In this document: positions 24,200 through 31,519 of the stretch, piece after piece
Numbering within the stretch: position 1 is the stretch's first letter
Layout: each line of letters begins with the position of its first letter
NCBI RefSeq assembly: GCF_028737315.1
Contig: NZ_JAQZAO010000006.1
Span: 310,001 to 374,000 of the forward strand
Direction of reading: 5' to 3'
Origin: Actinomycetospora lemnae
Lineage (GTDB): Bacteria > Actinomycetota > Actinomycetes > Mycobacteriales > Pseudonocardiaceae
DNA length: 64,000 nucleotides
Position numbers and translations under genes: made by a program
Notes under the pieces: model-generated
What the model was told of the DNA's origin: nothing
Databases searched by the model: none
What the model saw: only the letters and a program-made list of their open reading frames with translations

Positions 24200-25228
24200 T
24201 CACGCCGGAGCGTTACCGCTGGTCGGGGCAGTCTGCGTCACGCGGACGGGTTCGTACAGGTGGACCGTGGAGGCGTCCGGGTCCGGCGCGGGGTCCGGCG
24301 AGGTGGCCGGCGAGGTGGCCGGCGAGGTGGCCGGCGAGGTGGCCGGCGCGGTGGTCGGCGCGGCGACCGGCTCGGTGGGGTCGGTCGAGCCCCGTGGCGC
24401 GGGTGCGGGCGGCACGGGGACGGGTGTGGGGATGACGTCGGTGGGCCGCGAGGACAGATCGGGATCGGTGTCCTCGGGGTCGTGGTCGGACGGTGGCTCC
24501 GCGAGCCCGGCGAGGCTCCTGAGGTCCCGGAGCAGCGCCGCGCCGAGGCCGCCCGGCGGGCCGGGGTGCTCCTGCGCCACGCGCGCCAGCAGCGCGCCCA
24601 GGGCCTCGCCGAGCGGCGCGTCGGCCGCGGCGGCGTCCGGTACCAGGGGCACGGCGGCGAGGGTCGCGGCGAGCGCGCGGGCGTCGTCGTCCTCGGCGCG
24701 CGGGCGGTCGTCGGGACGGCGTCCGGACGGCGCGCCGAGCAACCACACCGCGGGCGGCTCCCCACCCACCAGCACGACGTCCGGGCCGATCCCGCCGTGC
24801 ACCAGGCGCGCCGTGTGGGCCGCGGCGAGCGCCCCGGCCAGCACCACCGCGAGGGCCAGCACCCGCGAGGCGGGCAGCTCGCCGACGTCGGCGAGGCCCC
24901 GGGCACCCGCGGGGACGTCGTGGACGAGCCACAGGTCGCGATCACGCCCGGCCGCGACGTCGCGGACCGGCGCCAGCCCGGGATGCGGGTGCTCGGCGCC
25001 GCGCCGGACGTCGCGCACGACCCGGGTCAGCGTCCGCAGCGCCGGCGGACCGTCGCCCCGGTCGGGGGCGAGCGCGACCGCGACGACCGGACGGTCCTCC
25101 CAGTCGTCGTGCGTGACCCGGACCGCGGCGGTCACCGCGTCGCCGAGCCGGTAGTGCCCGCCCGAGAGCAGCTCACCCGGGGCGCCCGGCGCGCGGTCCA
25201 CGCCCGGCGGGTCCTCCGTCACCGTCAC
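24200..25228 (-). CDS. Pseudokinase (degenerate Ser/Thr kinase domain)
   Basis: This 342-residue protein keeps the order of a kinase domain but not its catalytic residues. There is no glycine-rich loop, VVAVALAP has Leu/Ala where VAxK should carry Lys, HTARLVHGGIGPDVVLV has HGG in place of HRD, and VWLLGAPSG stands for the DFG strand. The tail (about residue 245 onward) is Pro/Thr/Asp-rich, with four ATSP units from a 12-bp tandem repeat. It lies 28 bp after the active kinase gene. Pseudokinases such as the MviN domain act as phosphorylation-dependent docking platforms for FHA proteins, which suits a neighbouring FHA exporter. Confidence 0.72.
   Translation of the reverse strand: MTVTEDPPGVDRAPGAPGELLSGGHYRLGDAVTAAVRVTHDDWEDRPVVAVALAPDRGDGPPALRTLTRVVRDVRRGAEHPHPGLAPVRDVAAGRDRDLWLVHDVPAGARGLADVGELPASRVLALAVVLAGALAAAHTARLVHGGIGPDVVLVGGEPPAVWLLGAPSGRRPDDRPRAEDDDARALAATLAAVPLVPDAAAADAPLGEALGALLARVAQEHPGPPGGLGAALLRDLRSLAGLAEPPSDHDPEDTDPDLSSRPTDVIPTPVPVPPAPAPRGSTDPTEPVAAPTTAPATSPATSPATSPATSPDPAPDPDASTVHLYEPVRVTQTAPTSGNAPA
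24300..24359. repeat. 12-bp tandem repeat in the pseudokinase tail
   Basis: Four exact copies of GAGGTGGCCGGC (24300-24347) and a diverged fifth encode ATSP repeats on the minus strand. Copy number could vary between strains. Confidence 0.8.
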
Positions 25229-25256
25229 CGTCCCGGTCGCCCGGTGGCTCGGTCGC

Positions 25257-27221
25257 TCAGCCGCCGAAGGTCGACCGGGCCCGGAACTGGATCCGCTGGA
25301 ACACGGCGTTGGACTGCTCGAGGTCGGCGGTGCGGATCTCCCAGCTGTAGTTCAGGCCGCTGTAGATGCCGGTGGAGTAGACGGTGCCGTCGCGCTCCGC
25401 GGTGTAGAGCGGGCCCTGCTCGACCCCGCCCGCGCGCCACACGTCGAACTGCTCGATGCGCGGGCCGAGGCTCGCCGTGTCGTCGTAGAACGACCGCGCG
25501 CCGGCGGCGTCGGGCCAGCGGGCGAAGATCACCCGGGCGCCCGGGGCCGCGGTGGCGAAGTCGCAGATGTAGGCCTCGGTGGGGTCGACGCCGGTGCTGG
25601 TGGTCAGGCGGTCCTGCGAGGTCGAGGGCCGGCAGTTGCCCGTGGTCGTGTCCGGGAAGACCTGGGCCATCGTCGCCTGGCCGGCCGGGGCCGAGCCGCC
25701 GCCCGAGCCGCCGCTGCCACCGGAGCCGGTCGTGCTCGGGGGCTGCGCCCCGGTCGTGACGGGCGGCGCGGGCGGGGCGGCCGCCGTCGACCCCTGGTTG
25801 AGCAGCACGACGGCGCCGACCGCGACGACGAGCAGCAGGACGAGGACGCCGGCGACGATCGCGGCGATCTTGCCCTTGCCGCCCTTCGGGGGCTGCGGCG
25901 GCTGGCCGTACCAACCCTGCGGTCCGCTCGTGCCGGGCGGCGGCGGGTACTGGCCGGTGCCGTAGCCGGGCGGGTAGCCCTGGGTGGACGGGTAGCCGGG
26001 CTGGCCGTAGTTCTGGGTGCCGCCCGGCTGCGTCGGGCCCCACGCGGCGGGCGCGGGCTGCGGGCCGGAGCCCTGCGGCGCGCCGAACGGCGACGGGCCC
26101 TGCGGTGACCACGGCTGGGAGGGCGGCTGGGCCTGCGGACCCGAGTGCCGGCGCGGGCCGGGGACCTGGGTCGGGGTGGCGCCCTGCGGCCCCGAGGTAC
26201 CGCCCGCCCCGGCGGCGGCGCCCGCCGCACCGGCGGCGCCGGCGGCACCGGCCGCACCGGCCGCACCCATGGCTCCGGCACCCGGCCCACCGGCGCGGAC
26301 GCCGCGCACGGTCGCGTCCTCGGCGCCCGGGGCCGACCCGCCGCCCGCCTCCCCGCCGACCGCGCGCACGGCGGCGTCGGCGAAGTCGCCCGCGGTGGCG
26401 TAGCGCTGCGCGGGGTCCTTGGCCATGGCGGTCCCGAGCACGGCGTCGAGCGCGGGCGGCGAGCCCGGCGCGACCTCGGAGAGGCGCGGGGGCGTCTCGT
26501 TGAGGTGGTCGTACATGAGGCCCGGGCCCTCGGACACGAACGGCGGGCGCCCGGCGATCGCCTCGAAGAGCAGGCAGCCCAGCGCGTAGACGTCGACCCG
26601 GCGGTCCATCTCCCGGCCCACGAACAGCTCGGGCGCCATGTAGGCGAGGGTGCCGATGGCCGAGCCGGTGCCGGTCAGCGAGCTCTTGGTGTCGCCGCCC
26701 ATCGCGCGGACGATGCCGAAGTCGACGAGGTAGACGAAGTCGCGCCCGCGGTGCTGGGTGATGAGGATGTTCGACGGCTTGACGTCCCGGTGGATGAGGC
26801 CGTCGTCGTGCGCGGCGTCGAGGGCGTCGGCGGTCTGGCGGACGATCTCGGCGGCGCGGCGGGGCTCGAGGCGGCCGCGGCGCTCGATCTCCTCGGCGAG
26901 GTCGACGCCCGAGACCAGGCGCATGTCGATGTAGAGGCGGCCGTCGATGGTGCCGAAGTCGTGGATCGGGATGACGTGCGGCGACGACAGCCGGGCCGCG
27001 GTGCGGGACTCGCGGCGGAAGCGCTCCTGGTAGTCGCCGTCGTCCGCGAGGCCGCCGTGGAGGCGCTTGACCGCGACGGTGCGCTGGCGGCTGGTGTCGT
27101 AGGCGCGGAAGACCTCGCCCATGCCACCGCGTCCGATGCGCTCCTCGAGGCGGTACGGCCCGAACATCTCCACCGGCTCGCCCGACGACGGCGGCGTGTG
27201 GCCCGGGGCCTCGGTGCTCAT
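25257..27221 (-). CDS. PknF-like transmembrane Ser/Thr protein kinase
   Basis: This 654-residue kinase has an intact domain at residues 23-285: GRGGMGEV, Lys52 in VAVKRL, HRDVKPSN with Asp146, DFG from Asp167, and GTLAYMAPE. A Gly/Pro/Gln/Ala-rich juxtamembrane linker leads to one membrane helix (about 453-475), then a Ser/Gly spacer and an extracellular domain of about 120 residues with two Cys (GNCRP and YICDF). That ectodomain is shared with the protein at 27370-28215. The ATG at 27221 has AGGAGAG; GTG 27248 is less likely. In M. tuberculosis pknF adjoins Rv1747, matching this layout. Confidence 0.93.
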   Translation of the reverse strand: MSTEAPGHTPPSSGEPVEMFGPYRLEERIGRGGMGEVFRAYDTSRQRTVAVKRLHGGLADDGDYQERFRRESRTAARLSSPHVIPIHDFGTIDGRLYIDMRLVSGVDLAEEIERRGRLEPRRAAEIVRQTADALDAAHDDGLIHRDVKPSNILITQHRGRDFVYLVDFGIVRAMGGDTKSSLTGTGSAIGTLAYMAPELFVGREMDRRVDVYALGCLLFEAIAGRPPFVSEGPGLMYDHLNETPPRLSEVAPGSPPALDAVLGTAMAKDPAQRYATAGDFADAAVRAVGGEAGGGSAPGAEDATVRGVRAGGPGAGAMGAAGAAGAAGAAGAAGAAAGAGGTSGPQGATPTQVPGPRRHSGPQAQPPSQPWSPQGPSPFGAPQGSGPQPAPAAWGPTQPGGTQNYGQPGYPSTQGYPPGYGTGQYPPPPGTSGPQGWYGQPPQPPKGGKGKIAAIVAGVLVLLLVVAVGAVVLLNQGSTAAAPPAPPVTTGAQPPSTTGSGGSGGSGGGSAPAGQATMAQVFPDTTTGNCRPSTSQDRLTTSTGVDPTEAYICDFATAAPGARVIFARWPDAAGARSFYDDTASLGPRIEQFDVWRAGGVEQGPLYTAERDGTVYSTGIYSGLNYSWEIRTADLEQSNAVFQRIQFRARSTFGG

Positions 27222-27369
27222 GCGGCGCTCTCCTGGATCGTGGCTCACCGGGGCGACGGACAGCCCGGGTGAAAGTCACCGAGAGTATGTGCGATGGCCC
27301 CGAGGCAGGCCATAGCCCTCACACATTTCGCAGAGTTCCCTTACTCGGCGTCACATCTCGCGGTCTCCG

Positions 27370-28215
27370 TCAGCCCGGGACCTCCGTCGCGGGGCGCAGG
27401 TGGAGGACGGAGCGCATGCGCTGGGAGTCCTGCGCCGACCGGGTGACGACGTCGAAGGTGTACGGCCGTTCGGAGTACGCAGCGGTGGCGTAGACCGTGC
27501 CGTCGGCGGCCGCCCGGGTGTGCCACGGACCCTGGAGCTGCCCGCCCCCGTCCCGCCACTGCACGGCGCCGTCGACGCTGGGACCCCACTGCACCTGGTC
27601 GGCCTGCCACCGCAGCGCGTCGGCGACCGTCGGCCACTCCGCGTAGTAGACGAAGCCGCCCGGCACCGCGGCGCCGTGGTCGCAGCGGACCACCGCGACG
27701 GGGCGGGCGCCGGTCGAGGTCACGTACTCGTCAGCACCCGGAGGGTACGCCGCGCAGGCCGTGCCGAGGGCGGTGAGGTCGGGGAACGCGGCGGCGAGCC
27801 GGCCGGGCAGCACGGGCGCGGGCGCGGCCCCGGGCGCGGCGCGGTCGGGGCCCGGCGGCCAGCCGACGACGGCGACCATCCCGGCCACGCCGAGCAGCCC
27901 CACCACCAGGCCGATCACGAACCCGAGCAGCACCGCCGACAGGCGCCGGCCCGGCCGTCGGCCTCGGTCGGGCGGCGGCGGCGGTGGGGTCGGGGTCGGC
28001 GGGGCGGGCGGAACGGGCGGGCTGACCTCGACGCGGGGCGACGGCGCCGGACGCGGCGTCGGGACGGCCGCGAGCCCCGGGGCGGGCGTGCCGGTGGGGA
28101 CGGGGACGTAGCGGCCCGCCGCCGGTGCGGCTGACGCGGCGGGCTGCACCGGCGCGGCGCGCGACACGATCCGGACCGCGATCCGGTCCGCCCGCGCGGT
28201 GGTCCCGGTGCTCAT
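27370..28215 (-). CDS. Membrane protein with the kinase-type ectodomain
   Basis: This 281-residue protein has a Pro-rich cytoplasmic head with TP sites, a membrane helix (about 92-119) and an extracellular domain that matches the kinase ectodomain in order: TSTGxxP, then CD, PG, a WP pair, GP, W-x-GG, QGPxxT, DGTVYxT and YSxxY. It has no kinase domain. Its ATG overlaps the exporter 2 stop (ATGA at 28212-28215), so the two are translationally coupled. It could be a ligand-binding decoy, co-receptor or accessory subunit of exporter 2. I know of no named family. Confidence 0.78.
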   Translation of the reverse strand: MSTGTTARADRIAVRIVSRAAPVQPAASAAPAAGRYVPVPTGTPAPGLAAVPTPRPAPSPRVEVSPPVPPAPPTPTPPPPPPDRGRRPGRRLSAVLLGFVIGLVVGLLGVAGMVAVVGWPPGPDRAAPGAAPAPVLPGRLAAAFPDLTALGTACAAYPPGADEYVTSTGARPVAVVRCDHGAAVPGGFVYYAEWPTVADALRWQADQVQWGPSVDGAVQWRDGGGQLQGPWHTRAAADGTVYATAAYSERPYTFDVVTRSAQDSQRMRSVLHLRPATEVPG

Positions 28216-30872
28216 CGCGGCCGCCGGGCCCGTGGGTCGAGGCGGCGCAGCAGCAGCGCGGTGACGACGACGAACAGCACCGTGACGCCGGTGATCGCCC
28301 CGAGGTCGAACAGCCAGGTGGCGGCGTCGTGGGCCCACAACGGCTCGGCGTCGGTGTAGGGGGGCGGGACGCCGGGACCGCTGCGCACGCCGATCGTCGA
28401 GGCCCCCAGCGCGAAGCCCCAGCGCGCCGGCACGAGCCACGACAGCTGGGCGAGGACCGGGCTGTCCTGGATCTGCAGGAGCGCGCTGGACAGGATGAAC
28501 TGCAGCATCGCGAGCAGCACCAGCAACGGCATCCCGCGGTCGGCGTTGTCGATCCACGCCGAGACCGCGAGCCCGACGGCCATGCTGGCGATGGTGGTCG
28601 CGGCGATCGCGACGAGGATCTCCAGGCGCGGGTCGGCGAGGACGACGGCCTCGTCCGGACCCGGGCGCCCGATCGTCCCGAGCACGCCCAGCACCACCGC
28701 CTGCAGGCCCGTGACGACGGCGAGCACCACGACCTTGGACAGCAGGTACGCCGCGCGCGAGAGCCCGATCGCCCGCTCGCGGCGGTAGATCTCGCGCTCC
28801 TTCACCAGCTCGCGGATCGACGCCGCCGACCCCATCAGCGCCGCGCCGACGATGAACACCATGAGCAGGCTCTGCGGCGCGCCCGGCACCCCGCGCAGCT
28901 GCTCGGCGAGCGAGAGCCCGGTGTCCACCGGCAGTGCGTGCGACAGCGCCGCCAGCAGCAACGGCAGGGCCGCCATGAAGATCGTGTACTGGCGGTCGGC
29001 GGCGATCACCGCGAGGTAGCGCCGGGCGAGCACCCCGAACTGCGCGATCGCGGACTGCTGGCGCGGCGGCGGGGCCGCGGGCACCACCGGGGCCGGCCCG
29101 CGGACCGCGGGTGCGCGCGAGGGCGGCGCGGTGCCGATGTAGCGCTCGCCCAGCGGGGAGCGGCGGTAGCGGTCGGCCCAGTCGACGGTCTTGTCGCGGT
29201 CGAGGAGCAGGAACAGGTCGGCGAAGTCGGTGACGCCGAAGTAGGCCAGGGCTTCCTGGGGTGGTCCGAAGTAGCCGACGGTGCCGCCGGGGGCCAGGAG
29301 CAGGAGGCGGTCGCAGACGTCGAGGTTGGCGACGTTGTGGGTGACCACGACGACGGTGCGTCCGTCGTCGGCGAGGCCGCGCAGGGTGTGCATGACGCTC
29401 TTGTCGAGGCCGGGGTCGAGGCCGCTGGTGGGTTCGTCGAGGAAGAGCAGGGAGGGGCGGGTGAGCAGTTCGAGGGCGACCGAGGTGCGTTTGCGCTGGC
29501 CGCCGGAGAGGGAGTCGATGCGCTGGTCGGCCTGCCCGGTCAGCCCGAGCTCGCCGATGACCTCCTCGATCCGGCGGTCCCGCTCGTCCTCCGTGGTGTC
29601 CGACGGGAAGCGCAGCCGCGCGGCGTAGGCGAGCGCGCGCCGCACCGTGAGCTGGGGGTGCAGGATGTCGTCCTGCGGCACGAGGCCGATGCGCTGGCGC
29701 AGTTCGTCGTAGTCGGCGTAGAGGTCGCGGTCGGCGTAGGTGACCACGCCCTCGTCGGCGGGCCGGAAGCCGGTCAGGGCGCGCAGCAGCGTCGACTTCC
29801 CGGCCCCCGAAGGCCCCACCACCGCGAGCAGGCTGTTCTCCTCCAGCGCGAACCCGACCCCGTCGAGCAGGGTGCGGCCCCTGGGGGTGCGCACGACGAG
29901 GTCCTGGGCGCGGAACGCGATCGCGCCGGCGTCCTCGCGCTCGACCAGCCGGACCGATCCGTCCTGGCCGACGTCGAGGTGGAACAGCGCGTGCCCGATG
30001 CCGACGAGCATCCCCGGCCGCAGCGGGACGCGACGGATGCGGCGCCCGTCGACGTAGGTGCCGTTGGGGCTGCCGAGGTCGACCAGCTCCCAGCCGCCCC
30101 TGCCGTCGGGGAGGAGCTCGGCGTGGTGGCGGGAGACGAGCAGGTCTCCGACGACGACGTCGTTGTCGTCGGCACGGCCGATGCGGATGCGACCACCGGA
30201 CGCGGGCGGGGCGGCGGGCCCCGGGGTGCCCGCGGGCGGCGTGTCCTCCCGGAGCGGCGGCGCGGACGGGAGGCGGTGCACCGCCGAGAAGCGGCCCTGG
30301 GTGCTGGGCCCGGACGGAGCCGGGGTGTCGGCGGCGGGGGTGTCGGCGGCGGGGGTGCCACGGCTCGGGGTGCCGAGGCGCCGGGTGGCACCGGACGGGG
30401 TCCCGACGGGCGGCATCCCCACCGCGGGCGTCGCCGCGGGTGCGACGGCGGGCCGGGCGGCCGGGGCGAGCATCGGGACCGGCGGGGCCCCGGGGTCGGC
30501 GCCCACCGCCCGCAGCACGAGGCGGACCTCGGGGCCGCCGACCCCGAGCGTGAGCGTCAGCCGCGGCGTCGCACCGGGGGACAGGCGCAGCTGCGCGAGC
30601 CGCTCCCCGCCGACGTAGACGCCGTTCTGGCTGCGGTCGACCAGCTCCCACCCCGTCGGCAGCGGGCGGAGCTCGGCGTGCACCCGCGAGACGAGGGGGT
30701 GCACCACCTGGAACCCGGCGGCCTCGTCCCGCCCGATCGTCAGGGCCCGCCCCGTCGGCACCACCAGGCGCTGGTCACCGTGGGTGAGCTCGAGCTGCGG
30801 CACCGTGAGGGCGCGCCCGCGCGCGGGGCGGCGACCGGCGGCCGGCCGGGGCACGGGCTCCACGGGGTGCAC
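28212..30872 (-). CDS. FHA-FHA-ABC exporter 2 (Rv1747-like)
   Basis: This 886-residue paralogue of exporter 1 has the same order: FHA1 (about 25-122: IGRDEAAG, VSRVHAE, RSQNGV), linker (about 125-225), FHA2 (about 228-305: GRADDNDVV, SRHHAE, SPNGT), ATPase (Walker A GPSGAGKST near 353-361, LSGGQRKR, FLDEPTSGLD) and an ABC-2 membrane domain. The linker is Thr-rich with about nine TP sites and shares QGR(F/L)SAVHRL with exporter 1, good candidates for kinase phosphorylation. FHA1 keeps the core Arg, Ser and Asn. GTG 30872 follows GAGGAGGAGG. Downstream it is coupled to the ectodomain protein. Confidence 0.93.
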   Translation of the reverse strand: MHPVEPVPRPAAGRRPARGRALTVPQLELTHGDQRLVVPTGRALTIGRDEAAGFQVVHPLVSRVHAELRPLPTGWELVDRSQNGVYVGGERLAQLRLSPGATPRLTLTLGVGGPEVRLVLRAVGADPGAPPVPMLAPAARPAVAPAATPAVGMPPVGTPSGATRRLGTPSRGTPAADTPAADTPAPSGPSTQGRFSAVHRLPSAPPLREDTPPAGTPGPAAPPASGGRIRIGRADDNDVVVGDLLVSRHHAELLPDGRGGWELVDLGSPNGTYVDGRRIRRVPLRPGMLVGIGHALFHLDVGQDGSVRLVEREDAGAIAFRAQDLVVRTPRGRTLLDGVGFALEENSLLAVVGPSGAGKSTLLRALTGFRPADEGVVTYADRDLYADYDELRQRIGLVPQDDILHPQLTVRRALAYAARLRFPSDTTEDERDRRIEEVIGELGLTGQADQRIDSLSGGQRKRTSVALELLTRPSLLFLDEPTSGLDPGLDKSVMHTLRGLADDGRTVVVVTHNVANLDVCDRLLLLAPGGTVGYFGPPQEALAYFGVTDFADLFLLLDRDKTVDWADRYRRSPLGERYIGTAPPSRAPAVRGPAPVVPAAPPPRQQSAIAQFGVLARRYLAVIAADRQYTIFMAALPLLLAALSHALPVDTGLSLAEQLRGVPGAPQSLLMVFIVGAALMGSAASIRELVKEREIYRRERAIGLSRAAYLLSKVVVLAVVTGLQAVVLGVLGTIGRPGPDEAVVLADPRLEILVAIAATTIASMAVGLAVSAWIDNADRGMPLLVLLAMLQFILSSALLQIQDSPVLAQLSWLVPARWGFALGASTIGVRSGPGVPPPYTDAEPLWAHDAATWLFDLGAITGVTVLFVVVTALLLRRLDPRARRPR
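29155..29576. repeat. Near-identical copy B of the exporter ATPase segment
   Basis: This is the partner of 21991-22412, offset by exactly 7164 bp in the same orientation. Recombination between the copies could delete the kinase and pseudokinase genes. Confidence 0.85.
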
Positions 30873-30910
30873 GCGTCCTCCTCCTCGCGGGCCGGGCAGG
30901 GCCCGGCGAC

Positions 30911-30942
30911 GTCACCGCGCGCGCAGCCGCGCGAGCGGTGAC
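30911..30942 (-). promoter_or_regulatory. Hairpin in the leader of exporter 2
   Basis: GTCACCGC (30911-30918) pairs with GCGGTGAC (30935-30942) around a GC-rich loop that can extend the stem. It would lie in the 5' leader of exporter 2 if transcription starts further upstream. Role unknown. Confidence 0.35.
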
Positions 30943-30974
30943 AGTGTGTGTTCGCGAGGAGACCTCAGCCAGGG

Positions 30975-30998
30975 GGTTCGCGATAATCGTGGCGAACC
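30975..30998 (-). promoter_or_regulatory. Operator-like inverted repeat upstream of exporter 2
   Basis: GGTTCGC and GCGAACC (30975-30981 and 30992-30998) form a perfect inverted repeat around a 10-base, locally AT-rich spacer. GTTCGCGA also occurs 26 bases away at about 30950. The position, about 100 bp before the start codon, fits an operator for a dimeric regulator. No regulator gene is adjacent. Confidence 0.4.
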
Positions 30999-31022
30999 AT
31001 CACCGAGGGTGAGCAGCTCCGC

Positions 31023-31361
31023 TCAGGCGGGGTGCGGCAGCGGGGCGGTGTGCGAGCGGCGCGCGGCCGGGACCCCGTCGACCGCCGCGAACGGGCGGGT
31101 CAGCGGGTCGCGGCGGGCGTCCTCGTTGCCGATGACGTGGGCACGCCCCGTCACCCGGACCGAGCCGACCTCCGCGAGTCGGCGGTGCACCCGGTCGAGG
31201 CGCGCCTGCAGGGCGGCGTCGTCGATGGCCTTCCGCTGCTTCGCGCGGCGGGTGTGGCGGGGTCCCGCGTCCTCGGGGCCGAGGGTGCCGACCGTGTCGC
31301 CGTGACCCAGCACGGCGGTGGAACGACGGGCGCGGGTGGTGGTGGTCGAGCGGCGGAACAT
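31023..31361 (-). CDS. Small basic protein of unknown function
   Basis: This 112-residue protein is rich in Arg, His and Ala, with an amphipathic helix region in the middle (RAKQRKAIDDAALQARLDRV) and no membrane segment. GAGGGA precedes the ATG, and third codon positions are GC-rich as in its neighbours, so the gene is probably real. It lies between the PASTA kinase gene (upstream on this strand) and exporter 2. I do not recognise a family. Confidence 0.6.
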   Translation of the reverse strand: MFRRSTTTTRARRSTAVLGHGDTVGTLGPEDAGPRHTRRAKQRKAIDDAALQARLDRVHRRLAEVGSVRVTGRAHVIGNEDARRDPLTRPFAAVDGVPAARRSHTAPLPHPA

Positions 31362-31491
31362 CGTGGATCACGTCCCTCGGTGCGACGGGCCGACGTGCTG
31401 TCACCCTCTGCATCGAGCGCCGCGCGGCGGTTCTTGATGGGCCGTCCGGTGGACTCCAGCCGCAGGGCCGATCAGCCGAAGGGCCCGCGGC

Positions 31492-31518
31492 CGGGACGGT
31501 CCGTGCGCACCCGTCCCG
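31492..31518 (-). terminator. Possible terminator after the PASTA kinase gene
   Basis: CGGGACGG (31492-31499) pairs with CCGTCCCG (31511-31518) just past the kinase stop on the minus strand. A 13-bp direct repeat (CCGATCAGCCGAA at 31468 and at 31516) overlaps the stop region. Confidence 0.45.
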
Positions 31519-31519
31519 A

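Noticed and set aside
24300..24359. Tandem repeat considered as a CRISPR array
   Set aside because: The units are contiguous without spacers and encode in-frame ATSP repeats.
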